Shown here: piece by piece, positions 44,067 to 57,412 of the stretch
How positions within the stretch are numbered: the stretch's first letter is position 1
Layout: each line of letters begins with the position of its first letter
Assembly: GCA_019638085.1 (NCBI GenBank)
Contig: JAHBUL010000003.1
Span: 1-64,000, forward strand
Length of the DNA: 64,000 bases
Reading direction: 5' to 3'
From: Flavobacteriales bacterium
GTDB taxonomy: Bacteria > Bacteroidota > Bacteroidia > Flavobacteriales_F > PHOS-HE28
Translations under genes and position numbers: made by a program
Notes under the pieces: generated by a model
Told to the model about the DNA's origin: nothing
Databases searched by the model: none
The model's input: only the letters and a program-made list of their open reading frames with translations

Positions 44067-45521
44067 TCAATGTTCGTGTCCACTGCTGGTGTTCATCATC
44101 GCGATCAGGTAGTAGGCGCCGCCAACCGCCACTTCGGCGTTGGGTGGTACGGCCTGCAGAAAGGTCACCGCCGTGTAGGGGCCGTCTGTGGTTCCACGCT
44201 TCACCTCGATGCGTTGGAAGGTCATGCTGCCCGCGGCCGCATCATGGTCGTGGCCTTCGCCTTCGGTGTGGCCCGTGCCCTTCTCCTTGCCATGGTCGTG
44301 GCCATCTCCTTCCTTGTGTTCGCCCTCTGCCTCTTCGCCGTGATCGTGGCCATGGTCCTCACCTTTGGCATGCGCGGCCTTGTTCTCCTTCGCGTGGTCG
44401 TGCGCTTCGCCTTCGGTGTGCTTGTGCGCCGGTTCTTCCTTATGCGCGGGCTCTTCCTCATGCCCGTGCTCTTCCTCACCTTCCGTCCTTATGAACACGA
44501 AGTCCTTGCCTTCCATGCTCACAATGGCCTCGGTGAGCACGGCCGTTGTAGTTGCGTTGCCGACATCGATGCGTGCGGTTACCCCCATGCCGTGGATGAG
44601 ACCCATCTTTTCGCCCGTGATCTCGGCGTGCACAGGGATGGTCTTCGTTTCGCTCTCGAAGGAACTGCCGATCGCGAATACCTCGGCCGTGTAATTCTTG
44701 CCGGGCAGGTTGGTGAGGCTGATGTCGATCTGCTGACCGGCCTTCACTTTGGCGATATCCTGTTCGTACAGGAAGAGGTCCACATGGAGCTTGCTGTTGT
44801 TCACCACGCGGAACATGGTGGCATCACCACTCACCTTGCTGCCCACGTTCACGGCAATGTGCGCCACGGTACCATCGATGGGGCTCACGATGTTACCGGT
44901 GGAGCGTATGCCGTCGGCGTTGAGTTTCTCCGGGTCGATATTGATCAGGCGCAACTGTTCTGCATTGGCATTCATACTGGCACGTAGTGAGGCATGCTCG
45001 GCGGTGGCCTGTTGCAGGGTCTTTTGCGCGCTCACATTGGCACCGGCCAGTTCAGTCTGGCGGTCCAGGTCGTTCTTGGCAAAGACCAGTCGCGCCTTGG
45101 CATCAAGGTAATCGCGTTGGAGGTCGATGATCGATGGGTCCGTGATCGAAGCAAGGGCCTGCCCTTTCTTCACATGGTCTCCTTCTTGTACCAACACTTC
45201 GCGTACCGTACCGCCAAGTGCAGCCGTTACATCGGCGATGTTCTGCGGGGGCACTTTCAAAAAGCCGGTCGCTTTCAATGCGGTGGTAAGGTCCTTCATT
45301 TCCACCACGCCAAGCTTGCCTTCTATGGCGGCGAACTGTTGCGGTGTTACGGTAACGGTGCTGCCACCGCCATGCCCTTCCTCTTCTGCGTGGCCTTGAC
45401 CTTCTTCTTCGGTGGCCGCGCCGCCACCACAGGCGACGAACAAAAGTGTGATAAGAAGGAGGCCCAAACTGTGGGTCAGATGTGCAATGGCACGATCGAT
45501 CTGCTGTGATCTCATGTTCAT
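44067..45521 (-). CDS. CzcB/CusB-like RND periplasmic adaptor with His-rich insert
   Basis: This 484-aa lipoprotein (LLFVACGGG) is the membrane-fusion subunit of a heavy-metal RND pump. A barrel-sandwich hybrid (GGTVREVLVQEGDHVKKGQ and SPIDGTVAHIAVNVG), a helical hairpin and a beta-barrel domain are present. Between residues about 355 and 440 there is an insert dominated by His, Glu, Gly and Asp, unusual in length, which probably binds metal. It lies 6 bases downstream of the pump gene and must form the complex with it. Confidence 0.92.
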   Translation of the reverse strand: MNMRSQQIDRAIAHLTHSLGLLLITLLFVACGGGAATEEEGQGHAEEEGHGGGSTVTVTPQQFAAIEGKLGVVEMKDLTTALKATGFLKVPPQNIADVTAALGGTVREVLVQEGDHVKKGQALASITDPSIIDLQRDYLDAKARLVFAKNDLDRQTELAGANVSAQKTLQQATAEHASLRASMNANAEQLRLINIDPEKLNADGIRSTGNIVSPIDGTVAHIAVNVGSKVSGDATMFRVVNNSKLHVDLFLYEQDIAKVKAGQQIDISLTNLPGKNYTAEVFAIGSSFESETKTIPVHAEITGEKMGLIHGMGVTARIDVGNATTTAVLTEAIVSMEGKDFVFIRTEGEEEHGHEEEPAHKEEPAHKHTEGEAHDHAKENKAAHAKGEDHGHDHGEEAEGEHKEGDGHDHGKEKGTGHTEGEGHDHDAAAGSMTFQRIEVKRGTTDGPYTAVTFLQAVPPNAEVAVGGAYYLIAMMNTSSGHEH

Positions 45522-45527
45522 GGAAGG

Positions 45528-49850
<4,323 letters not shown>

Positions 49851-49954
49851 GAGGAATTGACTTCGATGTGGAACGAAATGGAAAACGCCCGCGAAAGCGG
49901 ACAGGCCCGTGCCGATGGCACAGGCGGATGTCGTCCACCTAAAGGCGGACTAGA

Positions 49955-50302
49955 TCAAGCCTTAGGAGGGTTCCACTTGGAACCGGAGAAAGCGGCAAGT
50001 GCGCCTTCGTCAACGACGATCGCTGCGGGGCGATCGATCATAGGTACGCTCAAGACCACCGGGTGTGGATCCATTGCGAAGCCAATGAATGCGAAGGCCG
50101 TGCAGGTGCCATGCTCATCGCAGCCGAAGGGGTCGTGGTCGCCGTGTTCGTCGTGGTGGTGGCCGGTCTCTTCGTCGTGGTGGCCCAGATCGGTGTGGTG
50201 CTCCACCCAATGCACCACGGTGGCTGGCACATGCGCCCACTCGTGCAGGTCCAATACGCTGAAGGCGTAGAGGGCGAGGGTGAGGGCGAATAGGGGTCGC
50301 AT
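49955..50302 (-). CDS. small His-rich exported protein
   Basis: The 115-aa product from the ATG at 50302 begins with a hydrophobic signal (LFALTLALYAFSVLD) and has a His/Asp/Glu-rich middle (HHDEETGHHHDEHGDHDPFG) with two Cys (CDEHGTC). It heads the metal operon, 104 bases upstream of the RND pump gene, and probably binds metal outside the cytoplasm. The longer frame to 50461 only translates a dispersed repeat. Similar proteins commonly head czc-type operons in Bacteroidota. Confidence 0.75.
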   Translation of the reverse strand: MRPLFALTLALYAFSVLDLHEWAHVPATVVHWVEHHTDLGHHDEETGHHHDEHGDHDPFGCDEHGTCTAFAFIGFAMDPHPVVLSVPMIDRPAAIVVDEGALAAFSGSKWNPPKA

Positions 50303-50344
50303 CGGGACAAAAGTAGGCTTTAAACGTTGTACGATAGCGCTTGG

Positions 50345-50460
50345 GTTATGCGTGAGCGGGCGAAGCGGCAGCCCGGCGCAGGCATGGCCTTGCGGATGCG
50401 AGCAACGAGGAGGCACGACGAAGGAGTGACCCCGGAGTGCCGCAACCGCTGGCCCTGACA
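50345..50460. repeat. dispersed repeat family 'GATCTCCGCCCG', copy 4
   Basis: GCGGGCGAAGCGGCAGCCCGGCGCAGG is followed by GCAACGAGGAGGCACGACGA and GTGACCCCGGAGTGCCGC. The parts match the copies at 33819 (first part) and 35895 (second part). It separates the metal island from the truncated icmF copy. Confidence 0.6.
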
Positions 50461-50548
50461 AGTCCGGCTACAGCGCAGCACGCGACCCGGCTGCATTTGA
50501 GCCGGGGCACGCCCAACCCTTCGACAAGCTCAGGGCGGGCATACCCAC

Positions 50549-51797
50549 CAGGCGCAGAACAACGATCTTCAGCACCGAGTTCGCGCTGCGGTTGATGGGC
50601 GACGTGCAGCAGTACTTCATCGACAAAAAGGTCCGCAACTTCTACAGCGTCAGCATCAGCGGCTACCACATCGCAGAGGCCGGTGCCAACCCCATCTCGC
50701 AGCTCGCCTTCACGCTGGCCAACGGCTTCACCTACGTGGAGTACTACCTCAGCCGGGGCATGGACATCAACGCCTTCGCGCCCAACCTGAGCTTCTTCTT
50801 CAGCAACGGCATGGACCCAGAGTACGCCGTGATGGGCCGCGTGGCGCGCCGCCTCTGGGCCAAGGCGCTCAAGCATCGCTACGGCGCCGACGAGCGCAGC
50901 CAGATGCCAGGGTGCCTCTGTGGGCCTCGAACGGCAGGCACGAGAAATGATCCTTGTGCCAGACAAGGCGCGACGAGGGAGGCCACCGCCACCGGTAGCT
51001 GACCGAGGAAGCAACGACGTATGGCGCAAGGAGCGTGCTCGCCCGAAGGGCCGCCGAAGGCGGTGATGCCGGAGCGAGGCCCACAGTGGCACCCACGGTA
51101 CCACATCCAGACCAGCGGCCGCAGCCTCCACGCGCAGGAGATCGACTTCAACGACATCCGCACCACGTTGCAGGCGCTCTACGCCATCTACGACAACTGC
51201 AACAGCCTGCACACCAACGCCTACGACGAGGCCATCACCACGCCCACGGAGGAGAGCGTGCGCCGCGCCATGGCCATCCAGCTCATCATCAACAAGGAGC
51301 TCGGCCTGGCCAAGAACGAGAACCCGCTGCAAGGCAGCTTCATCATCGAAGAGCTCACCGACCTGGTGGAGGAGGCGGTATTGGCGGAGTTCGATCGGAT
51401 CACGGAAAGGGGCGGTGTCCTTGGAGCGATGGAAACGATGTACCAACGCTCCAGGATCCAGGAAGAGAGCTTGTACTACGAGACCCTCAAGCACACGGGC
51501 GAGTATCCCATCATTGGCGTGAACACGTTCCTGAGCTCGAAAGGATCACCGACCATTCTTCCGAAGGAGGTGATCCGGGCCACCGAGGAGGAGAAGGAGG
51601 CGCAGATCGCCACGGTGGAGAACCTGCGCGCGGCGTACAGCGCGGAAGCGGCGAAGGCGATCAAGGACCTGCAGCAGGCGGCCATACGGAACGAGAACAT
51701 GTTCGAGGTGCTGATGGAGGCGACGAAGTATTGCAGCCTGGGGCAGCTGACGGCGGCGATGTTCGAGGTGGGGGGGCAGTATCGGAGGAATATGTAA
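50549..51797 (+). pseudogene. truncated second icmF copy (3' third)
   Basis: From about 50549 the sequence is homologous to icmF from 38590 to its stop at 39652. The proteins are almost identical, while nucleotides differ mainly at third positions (roughly nine in ten identical by eye, with a ~200-bp block near 50690-50880 that is almost unchanged). The B12-binding and G-protein domains are missing. At 50907-51098 a 192-bp segment replaces six bases and brings an in-frame TGA (51000-51002). It cannot make a mutase. The pattern implies a fragment of a once functional relative's gene. Confidence 0.88.
50907..51098. mobile_element. 192-bp MITE-like insertion with terminal inverted repeats
   Basis: The segment begins CAGGGTGCCTCTGTGGGCCTCG and ends CGAGGCCCACAGTGGCACCC, which are inverse complements with about two mismatches in 20. 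It interrupts the icmF fragment between CAGATG and TACCACATCC. The interior has more short inverted words (GGCACGAGAAATGATCCTTGTGCC). No target-site duplication is clear, and six bases of icmF are lost. Confidence 0.7.
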
Positions 51798-51827
51798 GGC
51801 CCGGCGGGGCGTGTTACCTTTGGTTCA

Positions 51828-52133
51828 ATGCCCAAGCTGTACGAATACTTCGGCCTCATCTTTCTATTCTACAGCGACGACCATGACCCCATGCACCTGC
51901 ATGTACAACATGGCGATCGCGAAGGCATCGTCATGCTCATCATCGTGGAAGGCAAGCTGGTGGAACTGCGCTGGCGGGCCAAGCGGGGCGCCGACATGCT
52001 GAACGAGAAGGAGCAGCGTGAGGCTGAGACCTTCGTCCGGGCCATGAAGGACGACATCGTGGCCAAGTGGACCGCCTTCTATGTCGAACACAAGCGCATC
52101 AAGCCCGAGCGCATCACCCGCCGCATCAAATGA
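51828..52133 (+). CDS. DUF4160 domain protein
   Basis: This 101-aa protein matches DUF4160: LIFLFYSDDHDPMHLHVQHG near the N-terminus, then GKLVELRWR and the helical tail EAETFVRAMKDDIVAKW. These proteins occur with DUF2442 partners and resemble toxin-antitoxin or defence-linked pairs, though function is unproven. Its stop overlaps the start of the DUF2442 gene (ATGA at 52130-52133), so the two are translationally coupled. It begins 30 bases after the icmF fragment stop. Confidence 0.85.
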   Translation: MPKLYEYFGLIFLFYSDDHDPMHLHVQHGDREGIVMLIIVEGKLVELRWRAKRGADMLNEKEQREAETFVRAMKDDIVAKWTAFYVEHKRIKPERITRRIK

Positions 52134-52474
52134 CCATCCCCGAGGACATCCGCATCAAGAAAGCCACCTACGTGGGTGACTATACCATCCGCTTCACCTT
52201 CACCGATGGGCACGTGAGCGAGATCGACTTCCATCCCTTCCTGAGCGCAGCAGGCCAGAATCCCATGAACAGCCAGTACCTGGATGTGCTGCGCTTCCGG
52301 CAGTTCAAGCTGCACCGCAACGTGGATGTGTACTGGGACGACTGGGAGATGTGTTTCCGCTTCGAGACGCTCTACACGGGGAAGCTCCCCAAGATGCCCA
52401 AGCCATTGCGGATACGAGCGAAAGGATCGGCAACCCGCGTGGTCGCCCATGCGAAACCGGGAGCTCGGAAATGA
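52130..52474 (+). CDS. DUF2442 domain protein
   Basis: This 114-aa protein of the DUF2442 family has IRFTFTDGHVSEIDFHPFL in the first strands, then FKLHRNVDVYWDDWEMCF. The basic tail is RAKGSATRVVAHAKPGARK. DUF2442 members are small, antitoxin-like proteins encoded next to DUF4160 proteins. The ATG at 52130 is chosen because it overlaps the preceding stop. The longer frame from 52067 has no support. Confidence 0.85.
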   Translation: MTIPEDIRIKKATYVGDYTIRFTFTDGHVSEIDFHPFLSAAGQNPMNSQYLDVLRFRQFKLHRNVDVYWDDWEMCFRFETLYTGKLPKMPKPLRIRAKGSATRVVAHAKPGARK

Positions 52475-52702
52475 ACAGGTGCGCGGTGCTGATGGAGGCG
52501 ACGGAGTAAACTTGAGTGAGCAACACCCGTCCAACTTCGCCATCCAGTTGAAAGTGTGATCCGAGCTCAACAGGCCTCCATCACACACCACCCCGCCACT
52601 ATCTTTTCCGAACGTGGTTGACGAAAAGTGCGTCGGTCGCGGGGAGCAGGAGCAAAGTTGAAGTGTTGATCGACCAAGGCAAGGAGGACCACACGTACGC
52701 CC

Positions 52703-53035
52703 TCACCCCAGCCCCTCCATTCCCTTCAGCAAAGGCACCAACTGCAGCGCGAGCGGCGTGAGCGTGTACTCCACGTGCAACGGCTTCAGGCGGATCACCA
52801 CGCGATCCAGCAGGCCATCTTCCTCCAGCTCGCGCAGGGCCGTGGTGATGGACTGCTTGTTGCTGCCTTCCAGCTTGCGCAGCAGCTGGCTGAAACGCAC
52901 GGGGCCCTGCGAGGCGAGCAGGATGATGCCCGGTTTCCACTTGCCCGAAACGCTTTGCAGCAGGGCTTCCGCCGGGCAGTCCGCGGTGCGTAGGGGAGTG
53001 GTCAGCTTTTTCTGACTTATTGATATGCCGGACAT
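52703..53035 (-). CDS. HxlR-family transcriptional regulator
   Basis: The 110-aa winged-helix protein has Cys20 in TADCPAEALLQSVSGKWKP, the N-terminal Cys and WK motif typical of HxlR regulators that sense thiol or electrophile stress. KQSITTALRELEEDGLLDR is the recognition helix. It is transcribed divergently from a DsbA-like lipoprotein gene, with only 31 bases between the two starts. It likely controls that gene in response to redox change. The longer frame upstream runs into the opposite gene and is rejected. Confidence 0.88.
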   Translation of the reverse strand: MSGISISQKKLTTPLRTADCPAEALLQSVSGKWKPGIILLASQGPVRFSQLLRKLEGSNKQSITTALRELEEDGLLDRVVIRLKPLHVEYTLTPLALQLVPLLKGMEGLG

Positions 53036-53066
53036 GGAGGGCGACCTTTGTGGGCAAGTTAACGAA

Positions 53067-54065
53067 ATGGCACGCCATATCCCCTTTCTTCTTCTGCTCA
53101 CCACGTTCGGCGCATGCGCCCAAACACCTGATAAGACCATGAAAAGCGAGAATCCCCTGATCTGTGATATCGAGACCGGAACCTGTGATGTCGCCGGTGC
53201 CGCCACGCAAGAGGCGGTGAACGAGGCCCCCGTGCAGCCCACCGCCGGCAGCACCGTCACCATCCAATACTTCACCGATCCCATCTGCTCCAGCTGCTGG
53301 GGCATCGAGCCGCAACTGCGCCGCCTGGCGGTGGAGTACGGTGCGGCCGTGGATATGCAATACCACATGGGCGGCCTGCTGCCCGGCTGGGATGGCTTCA
53401 ACGGCGGCGGCATCAGCAAGCCCGGCGACGTGGCCACCCATTGGGATGAAATGAGCCAGCACTACAAGATGCCCATCATCGGCGATGTGTGGCTGGAGGA
53501 TCCCCTGTCCAGCAGCTACCCGCCCAGCATCGCCTTCAAGGCCGCGGAACTGCAGGACAAGGACCTGGCCCATGCCTTCATGCGCCGCATGCGCGAGATG
53601 GTCTTCATGGAGAAGCGCAACATCGCGCGGCAGGAGGTGATCAATGAGGCAGCGGCCCAAGTGGGGCTGGACCCCGTGCGCCTGGAAAGCGACATGAAGG
53701 GCGCGGGCGATGCCCTCTTCAAGGCCGACCTCGCCTTGGCACGGGCCTCCGGCGTGCGCGGCTTCCCGACCATGCTCTTCAGCAACGCGGAAGGCCAGCG
53801 GCAGGTGGTTTACGGTGCCCGCTCCTACGAGCAGATGGAGCAGGCCCTGAAGCAACTAGCGCCGGGCGTTCAAGCCGCCGCGCTGCCCACCACGGTGGAT
53901 GCGCTCTTCGCCCTGCACCCCAGCTGGTGCGCGCAGGAGGCCGCCCTGATGTTGGCCACCACGCCGGAAGCGGTAACGGCCCAGCTCAACGGCCAAGTGA
54001 AGGAAGGTAAGCTGGAGCGCCTCGATACGCGCAACGGCTCCATCTGGCGCAAGGCCCGCGCCTAA
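53067..54065 (+). CDS. DsbA/FrnE-like thiol oxidoreductase lipoprotein
   Basis: This 332-aa protein has a lipoprotein signal (LLTTFGAC, Cys17), then a DsbA/FrnE-type thioredoxin fold with active site CSSC (Cys74, Cys77) in FTDPICSSCWGI and a cis-Pro loop GVRGFPTML. The C-terminal ~60 residues form a small helical domain with QLNGQVKEGKLERL. It is divergent from an HxlR regulator. A role in periplasmic disulfide chemistry is likely. A 40-bp piece of its 3' end is repeated at 54991-55030. Confidence 0.88.
   Translation: MARHIPFLLLLTTFGACAQTPDKTMKSENPLICDIETGTCDVAGAATQEAVNEAPVQPTAGSTVTIQYFTDPICSSCWGIEPQLRRLAVEYGAAVDMQYHMGGLLPGWDGFNGGGISKPGDVATHWDEMSQHYKMPIIGDVWLEDPLSSSYPPSIAFKAAELQDKDLAHAFMRRMREMVFMEKRNIARQEVINEAAAQVGLDPVRLESDMKGAGDALFKADLALARASGVRGFPTMLFSNAEGQRQVVYGARSYEQMEQALKQLAPGVQAAALPTTVDALFALHPSWCAQEAALMLATTPEAVTAQLNGQVKEGKLERLDTRNGSIWRKARA
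53981..54020 (+). repeat. 40-bp direct repeat, copy 1 (within DsbA-like gene)
   Basis: CCAGCTCAACGGCCAAGTGA plus AGGAAGGTAAGCTGGAGCGC. A copy with two mismatches in 40 is at 54991-55030, with the outer-membrane protein gene between them. Confidence 0.85.
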
Positions 54066-54214
54066 GCGGTGGCCGTGGGCCTACAACTACCGAACACGGA
54101 TCCCGTCTACAGGCTGCAGGCGGGATCCGTGGGTTGAGGGAGCGCTATCCATCGGGCGCTCGCACCAGACCGAGGAAGGCCAACTGAGGTGGAACGAGAT
54201 GGCCGCTGCCCCGG

Positions 54215-54814
54215 CTAGAAGGTATACCGCACGCCCAACCCGCCTTGCAGGCTGAAGAGGAAGGGCTGGTCGTACAGTTCCATGAAGAGGGTGCCATCGA
54301 GGAACATGGCCAACGGGGCATTCTTGAATTTGTATTCCAAGCCGAGCACGCCGTCCAAGCCCAAGTTCGTTTCCTGCACGGACGCATCGTTCACCACCAC
54401 CCAGTCCGGACCATTCTTCACCTTGTACCGGTAGGCGTAGGAGACCCGCTGCGTGCGGACCTGCCCACCAAATCCCCAGTACCATTGAAGGCCCTCGGCA
54501 TTCTTCACCGGCTTCTGGAAGAGGTAATGCACCTGCAGGCCCAAGGGTACGGAGGCACTATAGCCGATGAATTCATGCTCCTTATGATCGAAGTGTTGAT
54601 GGTCATACCAATAGGCATAGCGGTTGTTGAAGTAGCGATGCCCATTGAAGAGGTGGGTTCGACCCAAGTTGAATTCCCAAGCATGGCCCTCGCCGTATTT
54701 CTTCACGGAAATGCCGCTGGGGTCGCCCAAGCGGACGCCCAGGCCCCACTTCTGTGCGGTGGCGCTGGTGGCGATAAGGGAAAGGAGGAGCAGTGCGAGA
54801 TGGTGATGGCGCAT
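54215..54814 (-). CDS. outer-membrane beta-barrel protein
   Basis: The 199-aa product starts with a signal peptide (MRHHHLALLLLSLIATSATAQ) and continues as alternating amphipathic strands rich in Tyr, Phe and Gly, ending GLGVRYTF with the terminal Phe of barrel proteins. The Met at 54814 is preferred, with 54826 as an alternative. No specific function is recognised. It is convergent with the DsbA-like gene, and the segment around it is bounded by the 40-bp direct repeats. Confidence 0.75.
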   Translation of the reverse strand: MRHHHLALLLLSLIATSATAQKWGLGVRLGDPSGISVKKYGEGHAWEFNLGRTHLFNGHRYFNNRYAYWYDHQHFDHKEHEFIGYSASVPLGLQVHYLFQKPVKNAEGLQWYWGFGGQVRTQRVSYAYRYKVKNGPDWVVVNDASVQETNLGLDGVLGLEYKFKNAPLAMFLDGTLFMELYDQPFLFSLQGGLGVRYTF

Positions 54815-54990
54815 GTGTTCGGTCATTTGATGGTCGGTCCCATCGCAAGGGCGGGGCCATGGCACCAACCCCTTGCTCCTCAACCAGGTGACCGGGCCAA
54901 AATGGTGGGGCTGTGGGGCGATCGTGCCCCCGATCGGGGCCGAATGCCAGCAGCGCGGTGCCGGTTGCAGGGGGCGCATGAAGCCACGCG

Positions 54991-55030
54991 CCAGCTCAAC
55001 GGCCAAGTGAAGGAAGGCAAGCAGGAGCGC
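54991..55030 (+). repeat. 40-bp direct repeat, copy 2
   Basis: CCAGCTCAACGGCCAAGTGA plus AGGAAGGCAAGCAGGAGCGC, equal to 53981-54020 except at two positions. It ends 25 bases before the AI-2E permease start and so may have brought or replaced its leader. Confidence 0.85.
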
Positions 55031-55055
55031 ATCCCGCCGCCCCTACCTTCGCCGC

Positions 55056-56096
55056 ATGGGTCTCACACGTCTTGCCCTGGGGTTGTTCGTCATCATCGCC
55101 ACGGTGCTGATCCTCAGTTACACCCAGGCGGTCCTCCTGCCCTTCGTGATGGCCTTGATCGTCTGGTACATGATCCGCTTGGTGCAGGTGCGGATCAAGC
55201 GCATCACCATCAACGGCAGGGTGCTCCCCCGCTGGCTGCGCGGCACCTTGGCGTTCGCCTCCATTGCGGGGGTGCTCTCCCTCTTCCTCAGCCTGCTCAT
55301 CTCCAACATCAACAACGTGGCGGGCGTGTTGCCGCACTACGAGCAGAACCTCTCGGCCATGCGCGCCCAAGTGGAGCAACTAACGGGTTTCGACCTGGGC
55401 CGCAAACTGGACATCTACCTGCGCGGCATGGACGTGGGCAAGGTGCTCACCCTCATGCTCAACGCCCTCACCTCCCTGCTGGGCAACGGCACCCTGGTGC
55501 TCATCTATGTGGCCTTCATCATGCTGGAGGAGCGGCACGCCCGGGAAAAGCTCCTGGCCATGCACAACGGGGCGGGCATCGAACGCACGCGGGAAATGCT
55601 GGAGCGCGTGGACGCCTCGCTCAGCCACTACGTCACCCTGAAGACCGGCATGAGCCTGCTGACGGGTGTGGTGAGCTACATCGCTTTGCTCATCATCGGC
55701 GTGGACTTCGCCTTCTTCTGGGCCATGCTCATCTTCCTGCTCAACTACATCCCCACCGTGGGTTCCTTGGTGGCCACGGTGTTCCCGGCCCTGGTGGCGG
55801 CCGTGCAGTTCGGCTCCTTCGGGCCCGCCCTCTGGGTGCTCGGCAGCGTGGGCACCGTGCAGCTGCTGGTGGGCAACATGCTGGAACCGCGCCTGATGGG
55901 CAATTCCCTCAACGTAAGCCCGCTGGTGGTGCTCTTGGCGCTCGCCTTCTGGGGCTGGCTCTGGGGCATCGTGGGCATGTTCCTCTCCGTGCCCATCACC
56001 GTGGTGCTGGTGCTGGTGATGGCCCAGATCCCCAGCACGCGCTGGGTGGCCGTGCTGCTCAGCGAGAAAGGACGGCTCAACGGGGGCGCATCCTGA
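55056..56096 (+). CDS. AI-2E family (PerM/TqsA-like) permease
   Basis: This 346-aa inner-membrane protein of the AI-2E exporter-like family has about eight spans. Typical are the N-terminal pair (LFVIIATVLILSYTQAVLL), the long periplasmic or cytoplasmic helical loop at about 95-150, then FAFFWAMLIFLLNYIPTVGS, and GNMLEPRLMGNSLNVSPLVVLLAL in the C-terminal half. Family members include transporters of autoinducer-2 and Na+/H+ antiporters, so the substrate is open. The overlapping longer frame in another phase is a shadow. Confidence 0.92.
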   Translation: MGLTRLALGLFVIIATVLILSYTQAVLLPFVMALIVWYMIRLVQVRIKRITINGRVLPRWLRGTLAFASIAGVLSLFLSLLISNINNVAGVLPHYEQNLSAMRAQVEQLTGFDLGRKLDIYLRGMDVGKVLTLMLNALTSLLGNGTLVLIYVAFIMLEERHAREKLLAMHNGAGIERTREMLERVDASLSHYVTLKTGMSLLTGVVSYIALLIIGVDFAFFWAMLIFLLNYIPTVGSLVATVFPALVAAVQFGSFGPALWVLGSVGTVQLLVGNMLEPRLMGNSLNVSPLVVLLALAFWGWLWGIVGMFLSVPITVVLVLVMAQIPSTRWVAVLLSEKGRLNGGAS

Positions 56097-56215
56097 GCCG
56101 CCGCCGGGTGTTCCTCCCTCGCACCTGCCGTCATTGCGAGGCACGAAGCGATCCCGAAGCGTAGGCACGCTCAGGGTCTCGCGCAGCTGACCCTGTGCTT
56201 GTGAGCGGAACGGTC

Positions 56216-57412
56216 CTACTCGATCACCAGCGTGCCCTGCGCTGCCGCGCCTTCCGATGAAACGCAGCGCCAGCTGTAATGTCCCGCCTGCAGTCCGGAG
56301 ACATCGATCGGCGCCTGCCTGCGCACGGGCGACCGCTGCACCACCCGGCCCAATGCATCCAGCAGTTCCAATGTGGCGGCCTGCGGCAACGCCGCGGTAC
56401 CCTGCAGTTCGATGAAGTCCGTGGCCGGGTTCGGCCGCAGCGTGATGGAACGGGCATCAACCGCCACGGGCGGGATACCGGTACCATCGGACGCCCAGCG
56501 CAACACCAGGCCGCTCTCGCCCACCGCCACCGCCACGCCATCGCTGGCGTAGGTGACGCCGTAGAGCACCGCCGTGCCGTCGCCCCAGGTCTCATCGGTC
56601 CAGTCCGTGCCGTTCGTCAGGTGGCGGATGGAGCCTTGCCAACCCACGGCGATGCCTTGCGCAGGGGAGCGCAGCGCAATGCTGTTCACGTTGAATTGCG
56701 GGTCCACCTCGCTCCACGTGGCACCTCCGTCCGTGGTGCGGATGAAGGTGGGCAGATACCATCCGCCCGCATAGCCCGTGTCCGCATCCTGGAAGTACAC
56801 GCCCTCCATGTTGGTGAGGCCGCTCAACGGCTGGATGGGCAGCGTGTTCCAGTTCACCCCGCCGTCCGTGGTCTTCAGCACCGACCATTCGTAGCCATAG
56901 AAGGTGCCATAGCCCACCTCCGTGTTCGCGAAGAACACCTTGCTCAGCGGGTTCACTTGGCCGAGGTCCACGGCCGCCCATGTGGTGCCGCCGTCATCGG
57001 TGCGCAGCAAGCTCCCGGCGGCGAAATCGCCCCCGGCGCAGAAGCCCGTCAACGGCGTAGTGAAGGTGACGCAGCGCCACGGCCCGGGGACCGGGGTGGC
57101 CACCGTGCTCCAGCTATCCCCGCCATCCACGGTGCGGTACAGGCCACTGTCGCCGGCCACGAAGCCGTGGAGCGCATCGTGGAAATACACGCTGCGCAGA
57201 TCACCGGGGTTCGGAAAGGGCAGCACCGTCCACGAAAGCCCCGCATCTTCCGAGCGGATCACCGTACCGTAATACCCCACCGCAAAGCCGGTGCTGGGTT
57301 CCGGGAACTGCACGGCCCACAACGCCTCCGTGGTACCGCTGGTGCGTTGCGTCCATTGGGCGGGCACCGCCGAAACAGCGAGCAGGGAAAAAAGCGTCAG
57401 GAGTTGTTTCAT
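56216..57412 (-). CDS. secreted YCF48/BNR-type beta-propeller with T9SS domain
   Basis: The 398-aa product from the ATG at 57412 has a signal peptide (LFSLLAVSAVPAQ). Repeats of the photosystem-stability (YCF48/HCF136-like) type follow, each with DGG-x-[ST]W (RTVDGGDSWSTV, RTDDGGTTWAAV, RTTDGGATWSEV). A T9SS type A sorting domain from about residue 320 (RPNPATDFIELQGT) ends the chain. It is exported to the surface by the type IX system. In Bacteroidota such propellers are common adhesion or enzyme scaffolds with no known photosynthetic link. The ligand is unknown. Confidence 0.88.
   Translation of the reverse strand: MKQLLTLFSLLAVSAVPAQWTQRTSGTTEALWAVQFPEPSTGFAVGYYGTVIRSEDAGLSWTVLPFPNPGDLRSVYFHDALHGFVAGDSGLYRTVDGGDSWSTVATPVPGPWRCVTFTTPLTGFCAGGDFAAGSLLRTDDGGTTWAAVDLGQVNPLSKVFFANTEVGYGTFYGYEWSVLKTTDGGVNWNTLPIQPLSGLTNMEGVYFQDADTGYAGGWYLPTFIRTTDGGATWSEVDPQFNVNSIALRSPAQGIAVGWQGSIRHLTNGTDWTDETWGDGTAVLYGVTYASDGVAVAVGESGLVLRWASDGTGIPPVAVDARSITLRPNPATDFIELQGTAALPQAATLELLDALGRVVQRSPVRRQAPIDVSGLQAGHYSWRCVSSEGAAAQGTLVIE

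Noticed and set aside
52485-52510. Third tiny icmF remnant (GTGCTGATGGAGGCGACG)
   Set aside because: Eighteen bases also found near the end of icmF. Too short and isolated to claim descent, though the position after the truncated copy is suggestive.
54245-56164. Plus-strand 639-aa frame
   Set aside because: Out of phase with the AI-2E permease and antisense to the outer-membrane gene. The product is low-complexity.
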